DNA of 64,000 bases, taken from positions 1,922,001 to 1,986,000 of the forward strand of contig OY730477.1 in NCBI GenBank assembly GCA_963422745.1. The letters run 5' to 3'. A program made the translations under genes and the position numbers. The notes beneath the pieces are model-generated. The model was not told the DNA's origin. It made no database searches and worked only from the letters and a program-made list of their open reading frames with translations. This stretch comes from G963422745 sp963422745. Lineage in GTDB: Bacteria; Actinomycetota; Acidimicrobiia; Acidimicrobiales; Aldehydirespiratoraceae. Shown here in pieces: positions 51,101 to 57,701 of this stretch. Numbering within the stretch: the first letter of the stretch is position 1; each line of letters opens with the position of its first letter.

Positions 51101-51742
51101 ATGCCGAAACTTCTTGAACTCGCAAACCCTGTGTATACGACGATTATCACGATGGAGCTTCAAAAGGGCGTAGTCGGTGAACAAGCGCTGTTCCCAGGGC
51201 TGTCGCTCGTCGTCAAAGAGACCGGTATCTTGAATGCCGCAGGGCGTGTCTGCGTTGCTGGCCGCTTGGCAGGGGTGAAGGTGGTGCACGCCACTATGCG
51301 CCAACGCCACGACGGCGCAGGTGGGGCCATTAACTGTCGGATCTTCGCAATGGTCAAGAAACGGCGTGATGAAGTCGGTTTCGGCCCGACTGACCAGGGC
51401 CAGCCCGGTTGCGAACTGGTCGACGAACTCGACGTACAACCCGGCGATATTGAGGTGCCGCGTATGCATGGCGTGACTCCCTTCACCGGCACGGAACTTG
51501 ACGCAATTGTGCGCAACCTCGGGACAAAGACGATCGTGTTGATGGGCGTCTCGCTCAACCTCGGCATTATCGGCGCTGCGCTCAGCGCGGTCGACCTCGG
51601 CTATCAACTGGTCGTGGTGCGCGATGCCGTGGTAGGCATCCCAATCGAATACGGCGAAGCCGTGCTACAGAGCACGATCTCAACGATCGCTACGATCGTC
51701 ACCAGCGCCGAGTTGGTGACAACCTGGCAAGCGCCTCGCTAG
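51101..51742 (+). CDS. Isochorismatase-like protein lacking the catalytic cysteine
   Basis: A 213-aa protein of the cysteine-hydrolase (isochorismatase) fold. It begins MPKLLELANPVYTTIITMELQ, where the family's catalytic Asp block (DMQ) has become ELQ, and the region normally holding the catalytic Cys reads LMGVSLNLGIIGAALSAVDLG, with no Cys. Lys in VVHATMRQRHD-like context is also weak. This is a known actinobacterial branch that has lost the nucleophile, so hydrolase activity is doubtful. TACAAT at 51081-51086 is a candidate -10. It is isolated from the LLM gene by a decayed region. Confidence 0.8.
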   Translation: MPKLLELANPVYTTIITMELQKGVVGEQALFPGLSLVVKETGILNAAGRVCVAGRLAGVKVVHATMRQRHDGAGGAINCRIFAMVKKRRDEVGFGPTDQGQPGCELVDELDVQPGDIEVPRMHGVTPFTGTELDAIVRNLGTKTIVLMGVSLNLGIIGAALSAVDLGYQLVVVRDAVVGIPIEYGEAVLQSTISTIATIVTSAELVTTWQAPR

Positions 51743-51761
51743 CTCGGCACGGAGGTGACCG

Positions 51762-51872
51762 ATGCGCTACTTCCTATTGAAGTCGTCAATCGTCACGCGA
51801 GCGTCGCCGGTCGTGAACAACGCGGACCTAGCCATCAACCCCAACAAGACCCAAATCGTCGGTCATGACTAA
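51762..51872 (+). CDS. 36-aa ORF with strong ribosome site
   Basis: The ATG at 51762 follows GGAGGTGACCG at ideal distance and opens a 36-codon frame (MRYFLLKSSIVTRASPVVNN...), ending with TAA at 51872. It may be a surviving start of a decayed gene or a small peptide. Not recognised. Confidence 0.35.
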   Translation: MRYFLLKSSIVTRASPVVNNADLAINPNKTQIVGHD

Positions 51873-52142
51873 GGCACCATCCACACCGGCTGTTGCCAGC
51901 GATACCAATCAAGCAACGATCATCGTTGCCAGCCATGACTTCCCTCTGCTGAACAGGGCAACAGCGCTGCCGTGTTCTTCGGGTTCGACAACGGCCAGCA
52001 GCACCGCAATGACTTCGCGGGTCATGGCGCAATGGCAATCGCTGCAGTCAGGGACGGCGTCGCACTCGAGGCTGCTGAACCGGTCGATGAGTACCCCGAC
52101 CAGCAGGTGTGCTCGGCACTGGGTTCGGACTCAACTCAGTGA
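51865..52142 (+). pseudogene. Probable frameshifted remnant
   Basis: From ATG 51865 a coherent frame (MTKAPSTPAVASDTNQATII) turns within ~35 codons into a nonsensical Ser/Arg-rich stretch, while the next frame becomes sensible (AVFFGFDNGQQHRNDFAGHG and AAVRDGVALEAAEPVDEYP) and stops at 52142. A single-base indel would join them into a ~90-aa protein. A third open piece (SFPHTTETAKLFFAHDVGLT) follows to 52271. No family recognised. Confidence 0.4.
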
Positions 52143-52296
52143 CGCACCAGGCAAGACTGGGAAATGACGTCGTTCCCGCACACAACCGAAACCGCCAAGC
52201 TCTTTTTTGCCCACGACGTCGGCCTGACCGCTGTCAGCACACTAACCATCCTCGGCACCGCCAAGGGCTGAACATGATGACTAGAGAGGTGAACTG

Positions 52297-53151
52297 ATGG
52301 ACCTCGGTTTCACGTCAATGAACACGCCTGAAGACATCCGACCCGACTTACTCGCCCGAGCCCTGGAGGACCGCGGGTATACGTCGTACTTCCTCGGTGA
52401 GCATTCCCACATCCCCGTATCACGTCGCACGCCTTATCCAGCCGGTGGCGAGCTACCCGATCAATACCGGCGGATGATGGACCCGTTTGTGTCGCTCACG
52501 ATGGCGGCGCAGGCGACTGAGCATCTCCAAATCGGCACAGGTGTGTGCCTGGTACTTGAGCATGATCTGCTTGACCTCGCGAAGACGGTCGCGACGCTGG
52601 ACTTGGTATCGGGTGGCCGAATGCTGTTCGGCGTGGGCGTCGGCTGGAACGAAGAGGAGTTCACCAACCATCGTCGAGACATCACTTGGGCGCAGCGGTA
52701 TCGCGCAACCGAGGAGTGCATTGCCGCACTGAGGACGTGCTGGACGGATCAAATCTCAGAGTACCACGGCGAGTTCTTCGACTTTGACCCGGTTTGGTCG
52801 TTTCCCAAGCCAGCCCAGCAACCATACCCTCCGGTACTGCTGGGCACGGCGGGGAAGCTAGGCACGCAGCACGCCGTCCGCTGGGCCGACGAGTGGATGC
52901 CGATGGACATCTCTTTAGGCAACGTGCACAAGCGACTCACGAAGTTCCGCGAGATAGCGGCCGAGGCAGGCCGTGAGATTCCTATCTCATTGGTGGCCTT
53001 TGGCGACCCCACACCCGAGACGCTGCACTACTACCGCAAGCTTGGCGTGGTGCGCTGCGTGATCGGCGCCGCACGTGAGGGATGCAACGACAAGGCGACG
53101 ACGATGCCGTTCGTTGACCGGTACGCGTCGCTGATCCCCGAGCTGGCTTGA
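52297..53151 (+). CDS. LLM-class F420-dependent oxidoreductase
   Basis: A 284-aa TIM-barrel oxidoreductase of the luciferase-like monooxygenase class. The N-terminus (LGFTSMNTPEDIRPDLLARA), TMAAQATEHLQIGTGVCLVL, TLDLVSGGRMLFGVGVGWNEEEF and a C-terminal VRCVIGA follow the family order. This sub-branch uses F420 rather than FMN, which fits with fbiC in the same window. The substrate is unknown. A GAGAGG ribosome site precedes ATG 52297. Confidence 0.9.
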   Translation: MDLGFTSMNTPEDIRPDLLARALEDRGYTSYFLGEHSHIPVSRRTPYPAGGELPDQYRRMMDPFVSLTMAAQATEHLQIGTGVCLVLEHDLLDLAKTVATLDLVSGGRMLFGVGVGWNEEEFTNHRRDITWAQRYRATEECIAALRTCWTDQISEYHGEFFDFDPVWSFPKPAQQPYPPVLLGTAGKLGTQHAVRWADEWMPMDISLGNVHKRLTKFREIAAEAGREIPISLVAFGDPTPETLHYYRKLGVVRCVIGAAREGCNDKATTMPFVDRYASLIPELA

Positions 53152-53163
53152 GAGCAGTAATAC

Positions 53164-53199
53164 CAACGCAGATCTGCGTTGATGTTGGCTATTTCCAAC
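53164..53199. terminator. Candidate terminator after the LLM gene
   Basis: An 18-bp perfect palindrome CAACGCAGATCTGCGTTG (53164-53181) is followed by a second hairpin GTTGG-CTATTT-CCAAC (53184-53199), 13 nt after the LLM stop. The rest of the 53200-53470 gap shows no gene. Confidence 0.5.
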
Positions 53200-53470
53200 G
53201 CTGCGACGGAACACTCCACCGGTTTGGGACTCAATAGTTCATTGATTTGACGAAGTGCTAAGTGTGGCGGTTCATTGATCGTTTTGCCTTAAGAGAGGCG
53301 CCATGGGACCGTCGAACCGAGACGCAGACCGGTGGTACTGACGTTAACACCTGGTTCGCAACTACTCGGGCCGGTTAGCAACCATGGTTTGGGCCGGTAT
53401 AGCGAGCCACAGCGTCGTGGCGGAGCCACGCCGGTCTGGCAATGACAGCACAATCGGCACCGGTTAGGCC

Positions 53471-54049
53471 ATGAAACGAATCCCGACAGGCAATGATGGT
53501 GCCATGTCCACAGCGGGCCAGCACCTCGTCGCCACCCCCCGCATGCTTGACCCGAACTTCTCGCGAACAGTCGTGTTTATGATCGAGCACACCAACGACG
53601 GTGCCCTCGGGGTCGTACTAAATCGCCCGAGCGAACTACCCGTGGCAGGCACAATTGATGAGTGGGCCTCGCTGGCAGCGAAGCCAGGCGTCGTCTTTGC
53701 GGGCGGACCGGTGTCAACCCGTTCGGTCATCACCTTAGCCTGCGCTCAAGCCAGCATTGATTCTCCGCACTATCAACCCATTCCTCTCGGCCTCGGTACA
53801 GTTGACGTGGGCGTAAGCCCCAACAAGGTGTCCGGTGTGCTGGCAGTCAGAATGTTCGCCGGTTACGCCGGTTGGGGCCCTGGCCAACTTGACGCCGAAC
53901 TCAGACAAGACACCTGGCAGATCGTGGATGCCATCCCTCACGACGTGCACACCGCTGCCCCCGAGGAGCTGTGGTGGACGGTTCTGGGCCGTCAACCAGC
54001 ACCGCTCGGTTACCTGCGCCTATACCCGCACAATCTCGAAGACAACTGA
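53471..54049 (+). CDS. YqgE/AlgH-family protein (DUF179)
   Basis: A 192-aa protein of the YqgE/AlgH family (UPF0301). Family segments are visible: HLVATPRMLDPNFSRTVVFM, EHTNDGALGVVLNRPSE, VFAGGPVSTRSVITLA and RMFAGYAGWGPGQLDAEL. Function is not firmly established. An ATG at 53504 (MSTAGQHLVATPRM) is an alternative start. It is followed by a gap and the AlkB-like gene with its own promoter. Confidence 0.93.
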   Translation: MKRIPTGNDGAMSTAGQHLVATPRMLDPNFSRTVVFMIEHTNDGALGVVLNRPSELPVAGTIDEWASLAAKPGVVFAGGPVSTRSVITLACAQASIDSPHYQPIPLGLGTVDVGVSPNKVSGVLAVRMFAGYAGWGPGQLDAELRQDTWQIVDAIPHDVHTAAPEELWWTVLGRQPAPLGYLRLYPHNLEDN

Positions 54050-54138
54050 GACGAAGCAATTCGGGTCAACCGAGATCTTATAGATCAGCCGAGATTGCGC
54101 GTTCGTGCGCGGCTTCGCCCAACGAACATTTGTTCGGT

Positions 54139-54144
54139 TACATT
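54139..54144 (+). promoter_or_regulatory. Leaderless -10 box TACATT
   Basis: TACATT ends 6 nt before the GTG at 54151. Confidence 0.45.
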
Positions 54145-54150
54145 GCTCGT

Positions 54151-54795
54151 GTGTTTGACGTTTACCAGGCCGACCTCTTCGCTCAGGGACAGCCAGTCAT
54201 TTCCGAAGACGCAATCATTCGACGCAGGAAGCTTGATCACGGCTCGTGGATTGATATTGCTGCGAGGTGGTTAGCTGGTGCCGACACCCTGCTAGCCGCC
54301 CTAATTGATGAACTTGCGTGGAAGAAGGGCAACAGGGCCATGTATGGAAACCTTGTCGCCGAGCCTCGACTGTATGCATCCCTTACCAATGCGACATCAC
54401 GCCATGTTGTCCTAACCGACATGTCCGAGCGTCTCGCTGTTCGGTACGGCCCAGGCATAACCGCCGGAGCCGCCAGCCTGTACCGCAACGGACGCGACTC
54501 GGTGGCCTGGCACTCCGACCGAATCGGCTGGCGACTCGGCGAGCCCGTCGTCGCGATCGTGTCGCTGGGTGGACCCCGCCGATTCAGGCTTCGTCGAAAA
54601 GGCGGAGGCGGTACTGTTGGCTTTCAACTCGGTTCGGGTGATCTGCTGGTTATGGGAGGCGCTTGCCAGCACAGATGGGAACATTCGGTGCCCAAGATGG
54701 CCCACGCCCAGCCTCGAATCAGCATCGCCTTTCGTCATATCACCGACGATCCCGGCCCAGCCTGGTGGTACCAACCCGTCAACCCGCCACGATGA
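54151..54795 (+). CDS. AlkB-like 2OG-Fe(II) dioxygenase
   Basis: A 214-aa non-heme iron dioxygenase related to AlkB, which repairs alkylated bases by oxidative demethylation. The start is GTG 54151 (VFDVYQADLFAQG). Iron ligands are the His and Asp of WHSDRIG (~125) and the His in GACQHRWEHSVP (~175), and the 2OG-binding Arg lies in QPRISIAFRHI. The substrate loop ASLYRNGRDSVAWH is typical. All key residues are present, so it should be active. Confidence 0.92.
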   Translation: MFDVYQADLFAQGQPVISEDAIIRRRKLDHGSWIDIAARWLAGADTLLAALIDELAWKKGNRAMYGNLVAEPRLYASLTNATSRHVVLTDMSERLAVRYGPGITAGAASLYRNGRDSVAWHSDRIGWRLGEPVVAIVSLGGPRRFRLRRKGGGGTVGFQLGSGDLLVMGGACQHRWEHSVPKMAHAQPRISIAFRHITDDPGPAWWYQPVNPPR

Positions 54796-54809
54796 TTCGT
54801 TCAAGCCAG

Positions 54810-55163
54810 CAGACATTGCTCCTCAAGCCTGAACGCGCGGACTCGAAGTCGTGATACTCCAGCGCACCTTTGGCAGACATTGCTATTTGCGCCTGAGCGT
54901 GCTGGCCTGCAGCCGGACCCGGGACTTGGTCTCCGCCCACAGCTATAGCTACCTGAGCCTGTGCGTGCGGACTCGAAGTCGTGATACTCCAGCGCACCTT
55001 TGGCAGACATTGCTATTTGCGCCTGAGCGTGGCGATCTGCAGCCGGACCCGGGACTTGGTCTCGGCCCACAGCTATAGCTACCTGAGCCTGTGCGTGCGG
55101 ACTCGAAGTCGTGATACCTTCCCGCACACCTTTCGCAGACTTTGTTACCTAAGCCTGAACGCG
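54810..55163. repeat. Alternating degenerate 28-nt repeats, 64-66 bp phase
   Basis: Six related 28-nt cores start at 54810, 54874, 54940, 55004, 55070 and 55136. The steps are 64, 66, 64, 66 and 66 bp. Cores alternate between CAGACATTGCTATTTGCGCC and CAGCTATAGCTACCTGAGCC types; the two intervals alternate too, giving a 130-bp higher-order unit. The region 54796-55232 between convergent genes holds no ORF of interest. Confidence 0.85.
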
Positions 55164-55232
55164 CCGACCTGCAGCTTGATTGCGTGCTAGTATCGGTCCG
55201 AGTGTCGGTGTGGCGATCAAAGGAAATGCCGA

Positions 55233-56069
55233 TCAAGAGGCAATAAAGATCCCCTCGGCTTCGGCCAACACCATGTCGCTTTCGTGAAAGGTTCCTCTCA
55301 CGAAGGTCTTGCGGCCTTCAATGCGGTCCAGCCAAGATCGGATCGTCACCGTTCGCCCCAGCGGGGTCGGATTGCAATACCGGACGCTGAGCGTTCCCGT
55401 GAAACCGCCTCGGCCGTTTGCCAGGCACGTCATGCCGAGCACTTCATCAAACACAGCAGCTATCACTCCACCATGCACGCAGTCTGGCGGGCCGTTGAAT
55501 GTGTCGCGAAAACACACCGATCCCACGGTCTCATAGCCGCTCTGGGCGGCCTGCAACCTGAGAGTGACAGGCGGTGAGATCGGGTTCAGCGTCCCGCTGT
55601 AGGGACTGTAAGGCATCCACTGCGCCGATTCGCTTTCCAGCATTCCACCGATAGAAGCCGGAGGCTTACTGGCAAGCCCCTTGAGATTCGATTGCAGGGC
55701 TGTATCCGGTTCTGTCGGGGAATGCCCCTGTGAAAAGAAGTCGCTGCCCTGAAGGAAAGCCTGCATGCGTGTCGCATCCACGACATGCGGCCGTATCGCA
55801 GTGGTCAACTGTCGCACCGTCGCCGATAATGCGTCCAGGTCAAGCTTTGACAGGTCTGCTGTGCGAACCACTTCAGCAAGGTCACGTAGATCCTCGTTCA
55901 GTGATTCCGCAGTAGCAGCCTCCACCGGCTCAGTAGCAGCCTCGACCGGCTCAGTAGCAGCCTCGACCGGCTCAGTAGCAGCCTCGACCGGCTCAGTAGC
56001 AGCCTCGACCGGCTCAGTAGCAGCCCCCGGCCCTGCGTCGGGTTCAGCGGGCGATCTCGTGTCCGGCAT
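55233..56069 (-). CDS. Hotdog-fold thioesterase (PaaI-like) with N-terminal repeats
   Basis: A 278-aa protein. The C-terminal ~130 residues form a 4HBT hotdog domain (CFRDTFNGPPDCVHGGVIAA...FDEVLGM), which cleaves acyl-CoA. The N-terminus has five copies of AATEPVE from a 21-bp tandem repeat. I start it at ATG 56069 because TACTTT ends 6 nt upstream; a longer GTG frame at 56111 lacks support. Residues ~60-130 are helical and unlike thioesterases. It is divergent from the SDR gene. Confidence 0.85.
   Translation of the reverse strand: MPDTRSPAEPDAGPGAATEPVEAATEPVEAATEPVEAATEPVEAATEPVEAATAESLNEDLRDLAEVVRTADLSKLDLDALSATVRQLTTAIRPHVVDATRMQAFLQGSDFFSQGHSPTEPDTALQSNLKGLASKPPASIGGMLESESAQWMPYSPYSGTLNPISPPVTLRLQAAQSGYETVGSVCFRDTFNGPPDCVHGGVIAAVFDEVLGMTCLANGRGGFTGTLSVRYCNPTPLGRTVTIRSWLDRIEGRKTFVRGTFHESDMVLAEAEGIFIAS
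55912..56016 (-). repeat. 21-bp in-frame tandem repeat, five copies
   Basis: Five 21-bp units containing CTCAGTAGCAGCC on the plus strand encode AATEPVE repeats in the thioesterase. The unit length keeps the frame. Confidence 0.9.
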
Positions 56070-56075
56070 CCGCGC

Positions 56076-56081
56076 AAAGTA
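56076..56081 (-). promoter_or_regulatory. Leaderless -10 box TACTTT
   Basis: On the minus strand TACTTT ends 6 nt before the ATG at 56069. Confidence 0.45.
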
Positions 56082-56126
56082 TGGCAGTGTGGCAGCCAGA
56101 TGCGAATCCACGCACTCAGGGTGCGT

Positions 56127-56132
56127 TACTCT
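56127..56132 (+). promoter_or_regulatory. Leaderless -10 box TACTCT
   Basis: TACTCT ends 8 nt before the ATG at 56141 and favours that start over the ATG at 56156. Confidence 0.45.
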
Positions 56133-56140
56133 AGGCGGCC

Positions 56141-56908
56141 ATGAACAGGCTTGCCATGAACAGATTTAGCGACAAGGTTGCGTTCCTGACTGGGGTGGCT
56201 TCCGGAGTTGGGCGGGCCACGTCGCTGCGTCTCGCGTCTGAGGGAGCCAAGGTATACGGAATCGACATCGACGAGGCCTCGATGGCAGCCACCGCAGACG
56301 AAGTAAAGGCCAACGGCGGTGAAATGACCGTCCAACGTGTGGATGTGGCCGATGTTGGTGCGGTTCGCGCAGCCGTGCAAAACACCGTTGACGCATACGG
56401 AGGCATCAACATCGTAGGCAATATCGCCGGTGTCGCACGTCAGCAGCACCTTGGTGACGTCACCGAGCAGGACTGGGACCGAATGAACGCCATCAACCTA
56501 AAAGGCCCGTTCTTCGTGGCGCAAGCCACCATTCCGCACCTGCTGTCGTCAGCGGGATGCCTGATCAATATCGCCTCCAACGCTGGCCTGATGGGTCAGG
56601 CCTACACGGTTCCCTACTGCGCCACCAAGGGTGGTATCGTTAACATGACCCGGGCCTTGGCGATGGAGTTCCTGAAGAGCGACATTCGCATCAACGCCAT
56701 AGCGCCCGGCGGGATCGATACCCCCTTGGTTCACAACTTCGAACTAGCCGACGGCATTGACTGGTCGCTTATGCAAAACCATGTCGGTCACAGACCGCAG
56801 AGTTCACCCGAACAGATAGCCGGTTTCTTTGCTTTTTTGGCTAGTGACGAGGCAGCAAACGTCCACGGCAGCATCCTCAGCGCTGACGGTGGCCTCACCG
56901 CTGCCTGA
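56141..56908 (+). CDS. SDR-family NAD(P)-dependent oxidoreductase
   Basis: A 255-aa classical short-chain dehydrogenase. The cofactor motif is TGVASGVG (~17-24), the catalytic Ser lies in NIASNAG, and the YCATKGG segment supplies Tyr and Lys; NIAGVARQQ matches the NAG block. The C-terminal ADGGLTAA is family-typical. Cofactor preference is likely NAD(H), given Asp in GIDIDEA. Substrate unknown. Confidence 0.93.
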   Translation: MNRLAMNRFSDKVAFLTGVASGVGRATSLRLASEGAKVYGIDIDEASMAATADEVKANGGEMTVQRVDVADVGAVRAAVQNTVDAYGGINIVGNIAGVARQQHLGDVTEQDWDRMNAINLKGPFFVAQATIPHLLSSAGCLINIASNAGLMGQAYTVPYCATKGGIVNMTRALAMEFLKSDIRINAIAPGGIDTPLVHNFELADGIDWSLMQNHVGHRPQSSPEQIAGFFAFLASDEAANVHGSILSADGGLTAA

Positions 56909-56942
56909 GCTGGAGTTTCTCGAACATGGATTCCACCAGGAG

Positions 56943-57674
56943 ATGAACTCAAGTCGAACGATTCCGGGTGGCGAGGATGGCCGACTCGACGCTTTCGTGT
57001 TGGGGGTTGACCTTGACGGTGTCTGCGCCGACTACAACAAGGGCTTCCGCTGGATCGCTGCCCGTCATTTGGGTGTTGAGGAGTCGTCGCTGCCGGACGA
57101 ACGGGGATGGGATTTTGCGGAGTGGGGACTGAGCCGTGACGAGTTCGACTTCCTACATCGCCAAGGCGTCCTTGAGGAGCGGATGTTTCGGCGGCTTGAT
57201 CTGATCGAAGGCGCGGCCGAAACCCTGTGGCGACTGTCTGATGCTGGCGTCTGGATCAGGATCATAACCCATCGGCTCTATCAGAATTGGAGCCACAAGA
57301 TCGTCGTTTTTGACACCGTGGAATGGCTTGACCGCACCCATATTCCCTACCGAGACATCTGCTTTTTGGGGGCTAAGCCTGAGGTGGAAGCCGATCTGTA
57401 TGTCGACGACTCCCCTTTCAACATTTCGGCGTTGCGATCGGCTGGCAACGAGGCGATCGTTTTTGACCAGACTTACAACCGTGGCATGGCCGACCCGCGG
57501 GCTTCAACATGGCTCGACGTGGAGGAGATCGTTATGGACCGTTTCACCAACTGGTCCGGCACGTTCGGTGTGCAGCCGACCTTACCCGGCGTCAACGAAA
57601 GCGAACGCCTGCGAGGCCGTATCCCGGAGCTGAGCGACGATCAATCCGAATGGGCACCAGCGCCCTCCGGCTAG
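56943..57674 (+). CDS. HAD-family 5'-nucleotidase-like phosphatase
   Basis: A 243-aa protein with the HAD motif I GVDLDGVCADYN, motif II IRIITHRLYQNW and motif III/IV LYVDDSPFNISALRSAGNEA, the layout of the 5'(3')-deoxyribonucleotidase (NT5C) group. The likely start is ATG 56943, although the ribosome site (AGGAG) is very close to it; the frame is open further upstream within the SDR gene. It would hydrolyse nucleoside monophosphates or a similar compound. It follows the SDR gene after 34 bp. Confidence 0.8.
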   Translation: MNSSRTIPGGEDGRLDAFVLGVDLDGVCADYNKGFRWIAARHLGVEESSLPDERGWDFAEWGLSRDEFDFLHRQGVLEERMFRRLDLIEGAAETLWRLSDAGVWIRIITHRLYQNWSHKIVVFDTVEWLDRTHIPYRDICFLGAKPEVEADLYVDDSPFNISALRSAGNEAIVFDQTYNRGMADPRASTWLDVEEIVMDRFTNWSGTFGVQPTLPGVNESERLRGRIPELSDDQSEWAPAPSG

Positions 57675-57689
57675 AACCTGCGCGGCGGC

Positions 57690-57695
57690 TACCGT
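57690..57695 (+). promoter_or_regulatory. Leaderless -10 box TACCGT
   Basis: TACCGT ends 6 nt before the ATG at 57702. Confidence 0.45.
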
Positions 57696-57701
57696 GCGGT
57701 A

